Positions 7,476 to 18,115 are shown, counted from the stretch's first letter. The stretch: DNA of 34,513 nt from Tsukamurella spumae (GCF_012396015.1 NZ_JAAXOQ010000036.1:1-34513); one strand, 5' to 3'. Program-made: numbers and translations. The notes: a model not told the origin generated them from the sequence alone.

Positions 7476-8407
7476 CCGGGCTGGTCGACGGTGTGCCGCT
7501 GGCCGAGGCGGTGCGGGACGCGGCGAACGCGATCGGCGAGGACGGATTCGGGAGCATCGGTAGCGGATTCGCCGCGTACGGCGTGGTGTCGGCGGCCAAG
7601 GACGTCGCGAGCGATCCGATCGGCTCGATCTTCGCCGCGGGCTTCGGCTGGGCGATCGAACACAATCCGATCCTGCGCACTGCGCTCGACGCGGTCACGG
7701 GCGATCCGGACGCGATCGAATCCGTGACCGACACCTGGAAGGACGAGGTCGCGACCCCGCTCGCGACGGTAGCGCAGTCCGTCTCGGCGGCAGGGGAATC
7801 CACCTCGCGCGGCTGGGTCGGAGAGGCCGGCGATGCCTATCGCGCCGCCACGACCGAGCTCGCGGGGCACAGCGAGGCGTTGGGCACCGCGGCCCGCGCG
7901 GCGGCGGCGGGGCTGTCCGCCGCGGGCACCCTCGTGGTCGAGGTACGGACCACCATCAGGGACGAGCTCTCGGGCTTCCTCGGCTGGCTGACGGCAGGAG
8001 CGGCCATCGCGTCGGCCGCCGCCACGCCCACCGCGGGTGGCTCGGTGGCCACGTTCATCAATACCGCGATCCTCCGCGGCGCCGCACTCGGCCAGAAGTT
8101 CGCGGGACTGCTGCGCCGGCTCGCGGACAAGCTGGAGCGCTTCACCGACCGGCTCGGTGCCCTGGGGAGGGCGGCGGACGCGCTGCGCCGAGCCGCCGTC
8201 ACGATCGACGGCTCGGCGGCACGCACGGTCGGCCGGGCCCGGCCCGAGGCCGTCAGCGCGCGGATCTCGGGCGAACTCGTCTCGCGCTGGTCGAACGCTG
8301 CGCCGTCCCTGCCCACCGCAGGTGAGGTGGGGAGGGCCGGCGGCGCCGTGGTGGCGAAGTCGGTGGGCGACGCCTGGAAGACATGGTCCGGCACCGCGCC
8401 CGCGTGA
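7472..8407 (+). CDS. WXG-like type VII secretion protein without a recognisable toxin domain
   Basis: 311 residues, Ala-rich and helical. Residues about 85-180 resemble the N-terminal ESX-targeting region of polymorphic toxins and CpnT-type proteins: a helix, the turn SRGWVGEAGDAYRAA (W115-x-G117), a second helix, then a hydrophobic stretch (FLGWLTAGAAIASAAATP). A further helix pair (FAGLLRRLADKLERFTDRLG) follows. In toxins of this kind a nuclease or NAD-glycohydrolase domain would follow; here the protein ends after about 80 low-complexity residues (ending WKTWSGTAPA), and the next gene is a VOC protein rather than an immunity gene. The start overlaps the EspC-like stop (ATGA), so the three genes form one translationally coupled unit. 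It could be a secreted structural partner or a decayed toxin carrier; I cannot distinguish these. Confidence 0.65.
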   Translation: MTGLVDGVPLAEAVRDAANAIGEDGFGSIGSGFAAYGVVSAAKDVASDPIGSIFAAGFGWAIEHNPILRTALDAVTGDPDAIESVTDTWKDEVATPLATVAQSVSAAGESTSRGWVGEAGDAYRAATTELAGHSEALGTAARAAAAGLSAAGTLVVEVRTTIRDELSGFLGWLTAGAAIASAAATPTAGGSVATFINTAILRGAALGQKFAGLLRRLADKLERFTDRLGALGRAADALRRAAVTIDGSAARTVGRARPEAVSARISGELVSRWSNAAPSLPTAGEVGRAGGAVVAKSVGDAWKTWSGTAPA

Positions 8408-8429
8408 ACCCGTAGGGCAGGATGGCGGC

Positions 8430-9122
8430 GTGAGCACAGCACAAGCGCGGGACCTGCTGATCCTGGACGTGCCGGAGGAGTCGCGGGCCGCGCACGCCCG
8501 CCTGCTCGCCGCGGACGCGGTGGCGCGGTACACGGCGGGCGGCACCGACATCGCCGTCGGGATCCCCGCCTGGGCGGGCGGCACCGGCCTCCTGGTCGCC
8601 GCCGACGATCCGGCCGGCCTGGCCCGGCTCGTCGACCGGCGCGGCCTGTCCGTCTCCGAGGTCGCCGACGGATTCGCCGGTGCTGCCGACGGACTCGTCC
8701 TCGGTGTCGCGGGCCCGACGGTGCCCTCCCCGCCGCCCGGCGCGGACATCACCGGCGTCGATCACGTGGTCGTGACCTCGCCGAACCGCGACCGGATCAT
8801 CGCGACGCTGTGCGGGCGGCTCGACTTCGACCTGCGCCTGGACCGGGTGCAGTCCTGGGGCGTGCACCAGCTGTTCCTGCGTCGCGGCGATCTGCTCGTC
8901 GAGGTGCTCCTGCAGGAGGGCGACGGCGTGGACCCCACGGCCCCCGACGGGATCTGGGGCGTCGCGTGGCGCACCGTCGACGCCGACGCGACGCGCGCCC
9001 GCCTGACGGACCTGGGCATCACCGTGAGCGAGGTGCGACGGGGCGCCAAGCCCGGCACCCGCGTGGCGACCGTGAAGGACCCCGCGCTGGGGATCCCGAC
9101 GATCGTCCTCGAGCAGGCCTAG
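8430..9122 (+). CDS. VOC (glyoxalase/dioxygenase-fold) family protein
   Basis: 230 residues starting at GTG 8430, with AGGA about 8 nt upstream and 22 nt after the preceding gene. The C-terminal half (about 107-230) reads as one VOC module: GVDHVVVTSPNRDRI with H112 as candidate metal ligand, QLFLRRGDLLVEVLL, a proline/glycine turn, WRTVDADATRARLTDLGI and a final strand IPTIVLEQA. The N-terminal half (RLVDRRGLSVSEVADGF and similar) could be a degenerate second module, as VOC proteins often carry two. Enzymes of this fold act on glyoxals, catechols or antibiotics, so the substrate is not deducible. It converges on pgl with only 12 nt between stop codons. Confidence 0.8.
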   Translation: MSTAQARDLLILDVPEESRAAHARLLAADAVARYTAGGTDIAVGIPAWAGGTGLLVAADDPAGLARLVDRRGLSVSEVADGFAGAADGLVLGVAGPTVPSPPPGADITGVDHVVVTSPNRDRIIATLCGRLDFDLRLDRVQSWGVHQLFLRRGDLLVEVLLQEGDGVDPTAPDGIWGVAWRTVDADATRARLTDLGITVSEVRRGAKPGTRVATVKDPALGIPTIVLEQA

Positions 9123-9134
9123 CGCCCGGGACGC

Positions 9135-9893
9135 TCAGCCGAGCCGGGAGGCGGCGGCACCGTCGAGGAACCAGACCGTCTGCTCCGAGCCGTGCGCGCC
9201 GGCGCAGGGCCAGTCCTCGGGCGAGGCGCCGCCGACGCCCTCGGCGACGGCCTCCGCCTTGTCCGCACCGGAGACGAGGAACCACACGCGCCGGGCGGCG
9301 CCCACCGCGGGCAGCGTGAGGGTCAGCCGCCGCGGGGGCGGCTTGGGGGAGTCGCGCACGGACACCACCGTCGCGTCCTGCTCCCGGACCGCGTCCGTGT
9401 GCGGGAACAGCGAGTTGATGTGCCCCTCGCCGCCCATGCCGAGCAGGTGCACGTCGAAGCGCGGGACCAGCCCGCCCCCGACGGCGACGCCGTTCCCGCG
9501 CTCGGCGGCGTTGTCCGCCAACCGCTTCGCGTACACGCGCGCCGCCAGCTCGCCGTCGCCGCTGAACTCGTCGGCCGCGGGGAAGGTGTAGACGCGCTCG
9601 CTCGGCACCGGGACGTGGTCGAGCAGCGCGTCCTGGGCCTGCAGCGCGTTGCGGTCGGGGTCGTCGCCGGCGACGAACCGCTCGTCGCCGAAGAAGACGT
9701 CCACCCGGGACCAGTCGATGACCTTCCCGCGCAGCGCTGCTGAGAGGGCATTGCCGTTCGTGCCGCCGGTCAACACGATCGACGCGAAGCCGCGCTCGGC
9801 CTGCGCCTGTTCGATCACCGCGACGAGATCGTCCGCGGCGGCCGCGACGAGGGCGGCGGCATCGTCGAAGGTGCGGACGGTGGGCTCGGTCAT
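9135..9893 (-). CDS. pgl: 6-phosphogluconolactonase
   Basis: 252 residues. Hydrolyses 6-phosphogluconolactone to 6-phosphogluconate, the second step of the oxidative pentose-phosphate pathway, in the cytosol. Motifs of the DevB/Pgl family are present: LTGGTNGNALSAAL (41-54; usually SGGSTP), DVFFGDERFV (65-74) and LLGMGGEGHINSLFP with the catalytic-region H158 (usually DGHxASLFP). It is the last gene of the tkt-tal-zwf-opcA-pgl operon, and its ATG overlaps the opcA stop by 4 nt (ATGA), which fixes the start; GGAG also lies just upstream. M. tuberculosis Rv1445c has the same place in the same operon. Confidence 0.95.
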   Translation of the reverse strand: MTEPTVRTFDDAAALVAAAADDLVAVIEQAQAERGFASIVLTGGTNGNALSAALRGKVIDWSRVDVFFGDERFVAGDDPDRNALQAQDALLDHVPVPSERVYTFPAADEFSGDGELAARVYAKRLADNAAERGNGVAVGGGLVPRFDVHLLGMGGEGHINSLFPHTDAVREQDATVVSVRDSPKPPPRRLTLTLPAVGAARRVWFLVSGADKAEAVAEGVGGASPEDWPCAGAHGSEQTVWFLDGAAASRLG

Positions 9894-10807
9894 GCGGGCA
9901 TCTCCGATCGATCCACGTCGGACACGCCGCCCAACGCTGAGAAGTAGACCTCGTCGTCGTCGAGGCGGCGGAGTTCCTCCGCCAGGCAGTCCGCGACACC
10001 CCGTCGACGGATCGCGACGCGGCCGTCCGGCTGTCCGGGACGCACCAGCACCGCCGTGGAGTTCTGGTCGAACTCCAGCGTCAATGCGCCGCCGGCGCGG
10101 TCGAGCCGCACCTCGAAACTCCCGGAACGCCGCACGACCGGCACGTCGAGCTGGGCGCGCAGCCACCCCGCGAGGAGGTCGATGCCCGCACTGTCCTCGG
10201 GCCCGGTGACCACCGCGGACGTGATCGCCTCGAACGGCGGCTGGTCCAGCGCGGACGCCAGCAGGGCCCGCCACGGGGTGATGCGCGACCACGCCAGATC
10301 CGAGTCGCCGGGGGTGAAACCCGTACGCCGCAGCGCGAGCGTCGCGACCGGATCGTGCGAGGCGATGGAATCGGTGATCCGCCGCGTGGCGAGGCGCCCG
10401 ACCTTGTCTGCGGACGGCACCGGGGGAGCGATACCTGGCCACCAGGCGACCACGGGGGTGTCCGGTAGCAGGAACGGAACCACCACGGAGGCACCGTGAT
10501 CGGCCAGTTCGCCGTAGAGTCGCAGCACCACGACCTCCGACGCGCCGGCGTCGCCGCCCACCCGGATCTGGGCGTCCAGCCGCGTCGCCTCCGAGCGGGA
10601 GCCGCGGGCCAGCACGATGACGCGGCAGGGGTGCTCGCGCGAGGCGGCGTTCGTGGCCTCGATCGAGCTCTCGGTGGGCTCCCCCTCGTCGGCGGAGATG
10701 ATGAGCGTGAGCACGCGGCCCAGGGTGACCGCGCCGCCGGTCTCGCGGAGGCGGACCAGCTGCTTCGAGACCTCCTGCGTGGAGGTGTCCGGGAGATCGA
10801 GAATCAT
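9890..10807 (-). CDS. opcA: OpcA, glucose-6-phosphate dehydrogenase assembly/allosteric protein
   Basis: 305 residues starting MILDLPDTSTQEVSKQLVRL. OpcA-family proteins are needed for full activity of glucose-6-phosphate dehydrogenase in actinobacteria and cyanobacteria. Visible: VLTLIISADEGEPTESSIEA near the N-terminus, HPCRVIVL, the central VVPFLLPDTPVVAWWPG typical of OpcA, and RITDSI. No catalytic motif is expected. The gene overlaps zwf upstream (10804-10807, ATGA) and pgl downstream (9890-9893, ATGA), so translation of zwf, opcA and pgl is coupled and stoichiometric, fitting a complex with Zwf. The start is fixed by the overlap. Confidence 0.95.
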   Translation of the reverse strand: MILDLPDTSTQEVSKQLVRLRETGGAVTLGRVLTLIISADEGEPTESSIEATNAASREHPCRVIVLARGSRSEATRLDAQIRVGGDAGASEVVVLRLYGELADHGASVVVPFLLPDTPVVAWWPGIAPPVPSADKVGRLATRRITDSIASHDPVATLALRRTGFTPGDSDLAWSRITPWRALLASALDQPPFEAITSAVVTGPEDSAGIDLLAGWLRAQLDVPVVRRSGSFEVRLDRAGGALTLEFDQNSTAVLVRPGQPDGRVAIRRRGVADCLAEELRRLDDDEVYFSALGGVSDVDRSEMPA

Positions 10808-12324
10808 GGGCGGCGCCAGGTCCTTCCGGTGCGAGCCAGCATGGCGTCGGCGGAGTCCGGGCCCCAGGTTCCGGACTCGTACTCCTCCGGCTTCCCGCCG
10901 GCCTCCCACCTCTGCAGCACGGGGTCGAGGATCTTCCAGGACAGCTCGACCTCGGCGTTCACGGGGAACAGTGACGGCTCGCCGAGCAGGACGTCGAGGA
11001 TCAGGCGTTCGTACGCCTCGGGCGAGCTGACCGTGAATGCCTCGCCGTAGCTGAAGTCCATGTTGACATCGCGGACCTCCATGGAGCTGCCCGGGACCTT
11101 CGACCCGAACCGGAGCGTGACGCCCTCGTCGGGCTGCACCCGGATGACGAGGGCGTTCTGACCCAGCTCCCCGGTCATCGTGTCGTCGAAGGGCAGGTGC
11201 GGCGCGCGCTTGAACATCAGCGCGATCTCCGTGACGCGGCGCCCCAGTCGTTTGCCGGTGCGCAGGTAGAAGGGCACGCCCGCCCACCGTCGGGACGCGA
11301 TCTCGACGGTGATCGCGGCGAAGGTCTCCGTGGTGGAGGTGTGGCTGAAGCCCTCCTCCTGGAGCAGGCCGACGACCTTCTCGCTGCCCTGCCACCCGGG
11401 TCCGTACTGGCCCCGCGCGGAGGTCTCGTCGAGTGGCTCGACGGGCGAGGCCGCGGAGAGCACCTTGATCTTCTCCGCCTGCAGCTCCGCCGGGTGGAAA
11501 CTGGTGGGCTCCTCCATGGCGATGAGGGCCATCAGCTGCAGCAGGTGGTTCTGGATCACGTCGCGGGCGGCGCCGATGCCGTCGTAGTAGCCCGCGCGCC
11601 CACCCAGCCCGATGTCCTCGGCCATCGTGATCTGCACGCTGTCCACGTAGTGGCTGTTCCACGTCGGCTCGAACAACTGATTGGCGAAGCGCAGCGCCAG
11701 GATGTTCTGGACCGTCTCCTTGCCCAGGTAGTGGTCGATGCGGAACACCGACTGCTCCGGGAAGACGCCGCTCAACACGGCGTTGAGCTTCTTCGCCGAA
11801 TCGAGATCGTGCCCGAAGGGCTTCTCGATCACCACGCGCCGCCAGCCGTCCCGCTGGTCGGCGAGGCCCGACCGCTCGAGCTGCTCGCACACCGTCGGGA
11901 AGGCGTCCGGCGGCACCGACAGGTAGAACGCGGTGTTGCCGCCCGTACCGCGGGTCCGATCGAGCGCGGTCAAGGTCTGCGACAGCCGGTCGAAGGCGTC
12001 GTCGTCGTGGAACTCGCCCTGGACGAACCGGATCCCCTCGGCCAGCCTGTCCCACACATCGTCGCGGAACTCCGTGCGCGAGTGCTTCTTCGCGGCCTCC
12101 CGGAAGGTGGCCGCGAAGTCCTCGTCGGACCACGGGCGCCGCCCGAAGCCCACGAGCGAGAAGCCGGGCGGCAGGAGGCCGCGGTTGGCCAGGTCGTACA
12201 CCGCGGGCATGAGCTTGCGCCGCGACAGGTCGCCGGTCACGCCGAAGATCACCAGGGCCGAGGGCCCCGCGATCCGTGGGAGCCGGAGATCGCGCGGGTC
12301 GCGAAGGGGGTTCGCCCAGCTCAC
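10804..12324 (-). CDS. zwf: Glucose-6-phosphate 1-dehydrogenase
   Basis: 506 residues. Oxidises glucose-6-phosphate to 6-phosphogluconolactone with NADP(+), the entry step of the oxidative pentose-phosphate pathway. The Rossmann motif GVTGDLSRRKL (28-38), EKPFGHDL (167-174) and the active-site signature RIDHYLGKE (195-203) are all intact; YLRTGKRL is also present. The GTG at 12324 is preceded by AGGAGG at 5 nt, and that Shine-Dalgarno overlaps the tal stop codon. Its stop overlaps the opcA start. The length matches mycobacterial Zwf2. Whether a second, F420-dependent enzyme exists elsewhere cannot be seen here. Confidence 0.97.
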   Translation of the reverse strand: MSWANPLRDPRDLRLPRIAGPSALVIFGVTGDLSRRKLMPAVYDLANRGLLPPGFSLVGFGRRPWSDEDFAATFREAAKKHSRTEFRDDVWDRLAEGIRFVQGEFHDDDAFDRLSQTLTALDRTRGTGGNTAFYLSVPPDAFPTVCEQLERSGLADQRDGWRRVVIEKPFGHDLDSAKKLNAVLSGVFPEQSVFRIDHYLGKETVQNILALRFANQLFEPTWNSHYVDSVQITMAEDIGLGGRAGYYDGIGAARDVIQNHLLQLMALIAMEEPTSFHPAELQAEKIKVLSAASPVEPLDETSARGQYGPGWQGSEKVVGLLQEEGFSHTSTTETFAAITVEIASRRWAGVPFYLRTGKRLGRRVTEIALMFKRAPHLPFDDTMTGELGQNALVIRVQPDEGVTLRFGSKVPGSSMEVRDVNMDFSYGEAFTVSSPEAYERLILDVLLGEPSLFPVNAEVELSWKILDPVLQRWEAGGKPEEYESGTWGPDSADAMLARTGRTWRRP

Positions 12325-12333
12325 GCAGCCCTC

Positions 12334-13443
12334 CTAGGCGTTCGCCCGGAGGGACTCCGCGGTCGCATCCAGCAGCTGCTGCCAGGCCTGCTCGAACTTC
12401 TCGACGCCCTCGCGCTCGAGCAGGTCGAACACGTCGGCCAGGTCCAGGCCGGCACCCTGCAGGTCCGCGAACACCTGCGCGGAATCCTCCGCGCGGCCCA
12501 GGATGGTGCCGTCGACGACCTCGCCGTGATCGGCGAAGGCCTTCATGGTGGCGCCGGGCATCGTGTTGACGGTGTTCGGCGCGATCAGCCCGGCCACGTA
12601 CAGGGTGTCCGGGTAGGCCGGGTTCTTGACGCCCGTCGACGCCCACAACGGGCGCTGCACGTTCGCGCCGTCGATCGCGGCGAACCGAGCAGCGCCGAAG
12701 ACCTCCTCGTACGCCGCGTACGCGAGGCGCGCGTTGGCGAGGCCGGCCTTGCCGCGCAGCGCGAGCGCCGCGTCGGTGCCGATGGCCTCGAGCCGCTTGT
12801 CGATCTCGGTGTCGACGCGGGAGACGAAGAACGACGCCACCGAGTAGATCGAGCCCACGTCCTTGCCCGCCTTCGCGGCGGCCTCGAGGCCGTCGAGGTA
12901 CGCGTCCATGACCTGACGGTGCCGCTCGACGGAGAAGATCAGTGTCACGTTCACCGACACGCCCTCGGCGATCACGCGGGCGATCGCGGGGAGCCCGGCC
13001 AGGGTGGCGGGGATCTTGATCAGCACGTTCGGGCGGTCGACGATGCGGTGCAGCTCGAGCGCCTGGGCGACGGTGCCGTCGGTGTCGTGCGCCAGGCGCG
13101 GGTCGACCTCGATCGAGACCCGGCCGTCGACCCCGCCCGTCTTCTCGAAGACCGGGGCGAGCACGTCGCACGCGGCACGCACGTCGTCGGTGGTCACGGT
13201 ACGGATCGTCTCGTCGACATCGGCCTTGCGGGCGGCGAGCTCGGCGACCTGCGCCGCGTACTCGGCGCTGCCCTTCGACAGCGCGGCCTGGAAGATCGCC
13301 GGGTTCGTGGTCACGCCGGTGACCGAGTCGGTCTCGGTGAGCGCCTTGAGGTCTCCGGACTGGATGAGGCTGCGCGAGAGGTCGTCGAGCCAGACCGAGA
13401 CGCCCGCCTCGTACAGCGCGGCCAGATTGGGGTTCTGAGCCAT
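12334..13443 (-). CDS. tal: Transaldolase
   Basis: 369 residues. Transfers a dihydroxyacetone unit between sedoheptulose-7-phosphate and glyceraldehyde-3-phosphate in the non-oxidative pentose-phosphate branch. Visible: [12 protein letters not shown] (44-55), the Schiff-base lysine in VLIKIPAT (K143), [11 protein letters not shown] and [14 protein letters not shown]. The longer (about 370-residue) actinobacterial form is seen rather than the short one. ATG at 13443 with AAGGGA about 11 nt upstream; 7 nt after the tkt stop and 9 nt before the zwf start, so inside the operon. Confidence 0.96.
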   Translation of the reverse strand: MAQNPNLAALYEAGVSVWLDDLSRSLIQSGDLKALTETDSVTGVTTNPAIFQAALSKGSAEYAAQVAELAARKADVDETIRTVTTDDVRAACDVLAPVFEKTGGVDGRVSIEVDPRLAHDTDGTVAQALELHRIVDRPNVLIKIPATLAGLPAIARVIAEGVSVNVTLIFSVERHRQVMDAYLDGLEAAAKAGKDVGSIYSVASFFVSRVDTEIDKRLEAIGTDAALALRGKAGLANARLAYAAYEEVFGAARFAAIDGANVQRPLWASTGVKNPAYPDTLYVAGLIAPNTVNTMPGATMKAFADHGEVVDGTILGRAEDSAQVFADLQGAGLDLADVFDLLEREGVEKFEQAWQQLLDATAESLRANA

Positions 13444-13450
13444 GGTGTGG

Positions 13451-15550
<2,100 letters not shown>

Positions 15551-15597
15551 GGCGGAAGGACTCTCCTGGTCGTACGGGGATGCGGGCTCAAGTGTGA

Positions 15598-15625
15598 ACC
15601 CTACTCGGCGCTCGTGCACGGTCTA
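15598..15625 (-). promoter_or_regulatory. Candidate promoter of the tkt-tal-zwf-opcA-pgl operon
   Basis: On the minus strand TAGACC (15620-15625; four of six to TTGACA) and TAGGGT (15598-15603) are 16 nt apart, about 48 nt before the tkt start. A 14-codon TTG-initiated frame begins 6 nt after TAGGGT and ends in a TGA overlapping the tkt GTG. Confidence 0.4.
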
Positions 15626-15842
15626 CGTGAACTGCCGGGTAGCGGGCCGCCGAATCGGAGGGGGCGAACCCGATTCGGCCCAGCGGTGACGGAGGACTAC
15701 CATGGCTCGTAGTAGATGGGTCTGCGCCGGTCGCGGGCCCGCGGGGGACATACGTCCTCCCGCGCGCAGTCGGTCAGCCCCGAGTGCGAGATCGTCAGAG
15801 TCCGGCTCGGCCCGGACCCGTCGGAAGAGAGTGCGGCAGAAG

Positions 15843-16823
15843 ATGGTTTTCAAGGGCGGGCACGGGACGAACACCCCCAGCGCTCGCTCGGCGGCCGCAC
15901 CGGCACCGTCGTCCTTCGCGGGCCGCGCGGGGCAGACCGTCCTGGCCTACATCGCGCTGACGAAGCCCAAGGTCATCGAGCTGCTGCTGGTCGCGACGAT
16001 CCCCGTCATGCTGCTGGCGGATCGCGGTCACGTGAACCTGCCGCTCATCCTGTCGACCCTGTTCGGCGGATGGCTGGGCGCGGCCTCGGCGAACACGCTG
16101 AACATGGTCGCGGACGCCGATATCGACCAGAAGATGAAGCGCACCGAGCGTCGTCCGCTCGCGCGCCACGCGGTCCCGGTCCGGCACGCGTTGATCTTCG
16201 GCCTGGTGCTGGCCGCGGCGTCGTTCGTCTGGTTGTCCCTGATGGCCAACCTGCTCTCCGCCGTGCTGGTGCTGGTCACGATCGCGTTCTACCTGTTCGT
16301 GTACACGATGCTGCTCAAGCGTCGCACCTCGCAGAACGTCGTGTGGGGCGGCGCCGCGGGCTGCATGCCGACGCTCGTGGGCTGGTCCGCGGCCACCGGC
16401 ACCATCGCCTGGCCCGCCATCGTGCTGTTCCTCGTGATCTTCTTCTGGACGCCGCCGCACACCTGGGCGCTGGCCATGCGCTACCGCGAGGACTACAAGG
16501 CCGCGGGTGTGCCCATGCTCCCCGTCGTGGCGCCGGAGACCGTCGTCGCGCGGCAGATGGTCTGGTACACCTGGGCCACCGTCATCACCACGCTCGTGCT
16601 GATCCCCGCGGCGGGCCTGGTCTACGCGATCGCGGCCGTCCTCTGCGGCGGCTGGTTCCTCTACGCGGTGCACAAGCTGTACGCGCAGACGAAGGCCGGT
16701 CAGGAGATCAAGCCGCTCAAGGTGTTCCTGCAGTCGAACAACTACCTGGCCGTGCTGTTCTGCGCCCTGTCGGTGGACTCGATCCTCAACTACAGCACCG
16801 TCGGGCACCTGCTCGGACTCTGA
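15843..16823 (+). CDS. ctaB: Protoheme IX farnesyltransferase (heme O synthase)
   Basis: 326 residues from ATG 15843. Integral membrane UbiA-family enzyme adding a farnesyl group to heme B to make heme O, the precursor of heme A for cytochrome aa3. Visible: [15 protein letters not shown] (36-50), the prenyl-diphosphate motif [15 protein letters not shown] (87-101), [17 protein letters not shown], and [19 protein letters not shown]; about eight or nine hydrophobic helices. The start is ambiguous. An in-frame ATG at 15702 has an excellent GGAGGA at 5 nt, but the 47 extra codons use AGA, ATA and AGT, unlike the rest of the gene, and have no homology I recognise. A GTG at 15831 is also possible. 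Divergent from tkt; the 291-nt gap contains the tkt promoter and this leader. Confidence 0.93.
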   Translation: MVFKGGHGTNTPSARSAAAPAPSSFAGRAGQTVLAYIALTKPKVIELLLVATIPVMLLADRGHVNLPLILSTLFGGWLGAASANTLNMVADADIDQKMKRTERRPLARHAVPVRHALIFGLVLAAASFVWLSLMANLLSAVLVLVTIAFYLFVYTMLLKRRTSQNVVWGGAAGCMPTLVGWSAATGTIAWPAIVLFLVIFFWTPPHTWALAMRYREDYKAAGVPMLPVVAPETVVARQMVWYTWATVITTLVLIPAAGLVYAIAAVLCGGWFLYAVHKLYAQTKAGQEIKPLKVFLQSNNYLAVLFCALSVDSILNYSTVGHLLGL

Positions 16824-16826
16824 CCC

Positions 16827-17453
16827 GTGTCCGGCGATCACGGGCTCTGGCAGCTGATCTTCGCCGAGCGAGCGGCGCTCGCCCGCGATGTCGCGGATCT
16901 CACCGACGAGCAATGGGCGACCCCGTCGCTGTGCGCAGGACTGTCCGTGCGCGAGGTGCTCGCCCACCTGACCGCGGGCGCCTCCGACAACCCCGTCATC
17001 TGGTTCGCGGGAGTGCTCCGCAACCGGTTCGACTTCGACGCCAATGTCGCCCAGCGGATGGCCAAGCGCCTCGGAGACGATCCGGCCGACACGCTACGTC
17101 GCTTTCGGGCCGTCGCGACCAGCAGGACCAAGGCGCCGGTGCCCGTGGTGGCGATGCTCGGTGAGTCGATCGTCCACGCCGAGGACATCCGCCGGCCGTC
17201 GGGCCTGCGTCGGGAGTACCCGGGCGAGGCGCTCGCGCGGCTGGCGCGCTTCTACTCGGGGTCCGATCTCATGGTGCCGTCCGCCTCGCGCGCCCGCGGG
17301 CTGCGGCTCCGCGCGACCGACGGCGATTTCACGACGGGCTCCGGGCCCGAGGTCGCCGGGACCACCCTGGCACTGGTGATGGCGCTGACGGGGCGGGACG
17401 CGTACCTGCCGGAGCTCTCCGGCGACGGCCTCGCGGAGTTCGCCGCGCGCTGA
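16827..17453 (+). CDS. Maleylpyruvate-isomerase-family (DinB-fold, mycothiol-type) protein
   Basis: 208 residues from GTG 16827, 3 nt after the ctaB stop, so translation is probably coupled. The N-terminus (LIFAERAALARDVADLTDEQW, then SLCAGLSVREVLAHLT) is the MDMPI_N/DinB-like signature of mycothiol-dependent maleylpyruvate isomerase relatives. H47 of LAHLT and the later GESIVHAEDIRR (a second histidine) fit the metal-binding four-helix fold. Most actinobacterial members have no assigned substrate; possible roles are mycothiol-dependent isomerase or S-transferase. It converges on the TetR gene with 11 nt between stops. Confidence 0.82.
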   Translation: MSGDHGLWQLIFAERAALARDVADLTDEQWATPSLCAGLSVREVLAHLTAGASDNPVIWFAGVLRNRFDFDANVAQRMAKRLGDDPADTLRRFRAVATSRTKAPVPVVAMLGESIVHAEDIRRPSGLRREYPGEALARLARFYSGSDLMVPSASRARGLRLRATDGDFTTGSGPEVAGTTLALVMALTGRDAYLPELSGDGLAEFAAR

Positions 17454-17464
17454 ACGCAGGGTCG

Positions 17465-18031
17465 TCAGCCGAGGTTGAGCGCGGCGGTGACGGTGGCGCG
17501 CACGCGCCGGTGCACCTCGTCGGGCGACGACGCGTCGAGCTTCCCGTCGAGGTGCAGGAAGGCGAGTCCGTGGACCAGCGCCCACACGGCGGTGGCGGTG
17601 TCCTCGGACGCGGACGCCGGCAGAGTGCTGCGGACCAGCGCGCTCAGGTACGCCTTGATCGCCCCGACCGCCTCGACGCGATCGGGCTCGGTGCCGCAGG
17701 GCTCGGCGAACATGGCCCGGAACAGCCCGGTTCGGTGCAGCGCGAAGTTCACGTAGGCGATCGCGATGTCGGCGAGATCCTCCGGGCCCGACGGGGCCGG
17801 CGCCGCAGCCGTCAGGGCGGTGGCGAGATCGCGGTACCCGACGGCGGCGACGGCGGAGATCAGGGCGCCCCGGTCGGAGAAGTGCCGGTAGGGGGCGGCC
17901 GTGGAGACGCCCGCCCGACGGGCCACGGCGCGCAGCGACAGATCGTTGGCGCCGCCCTCCTCGTCGAGGATCTCGACGGCGGCCCCGACCAGGGCGCTGG
18001 GCAGGTCGCCGTGATGGTAGGTCGAGGTCAT
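17465..18031 (-). CDS. TetR-family transcriptional regulator
   Basis: 188 residues. The N-terminal helix-turn-helix is clear: LSLRAVARRAGVSTAAPYRHFSDRGALISAVA split over helices 2-4 (about 31-63). The remainder (YVNFALHRTGLFRAMFAEP, then AVWALVHGLAFLHLDGKL) is a helical ligand domain of the TetR_C_33/WHG type. The ATG at 18031 has no Shine-Dalgarno but a TAGTAT hexamer ends 6 nt before it, predicting a leaderless mRNA. A 13-bp palindrome (18044-18056) lies in the promoter spacer, so autorepression is likely. The qor gene lies upstream on the same strand and may be a target; the ligand is unknown. Confidence 0.92.
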   Translation of the reverse strand: MTSTYHHGDLPSALVGAAVEILDEEGGANDLSLRAVARRAGVSTAAPYRHFSDRGALISAVAAVGYRDLATALTAAAPAPSGPEDLADIAIAYVNFALHRTGLFRAMFAEPCGTEPDRVEAVGAIKAYLSALVRSTLPASASEDTATAVWALVHGLAFLHLDGKLDASSPDEVHRRVRATVTAALNLG

Positions 18032-18037
18032 GGGCTC

Positions 18038-18056
18038 ATACTACAACACTGTGTTG
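18038..18056 (-). promoter_or_regulatory. TetR-gene promoter with palindromic operator
   Basis: CAACAC-T-GTGTTG (18044-18056) is a perfect palindrome immediately upstream of TAGTAT (18038-18043, minus strand), which sits 6 nt before the TetR ATG. An operator inside the -35/-10 spacer would let the regulator shut off its own promoter. Confidence 0.6.
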
Positions 18057-18115
18057 ACACCGCTTACATCTCCGGCCGCGCGCGGTGCTCGCGCCCGCCC
18101 GGGGCATCAGCGGCG

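Noticed and set aside
7301-8752. Minus-strand frame antisense to the type VII cassette
   Set aside because: Considered as a possible immunity gene, but it is Arg/Ala-rich shadow sequence without start signals.
9115-9140. Near-palindrome AGCGCCCGGGACGCT between the convergent VOC and pgl stops as a terminator
   Set aside because: It has no loop and no T-tract, and contains a mismatch, so it cannot form a useful hairpin.
9890-13171. Very long open frame (over 1000 codons) on the minus strand spanning pgl/opcA to tal
   Set aside because: Only its last part (from 10807) is OpcA; upstream it is Arg/Gly/Pro-rich and runs in the wrong frame across zwf and tal, a result of high GC.
15716-17164. Plus-strand frame overlapping ctaB in another phase
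   Set aside because: Arg-rich shadow; the ctaB phase carries all the enzyme motifs.
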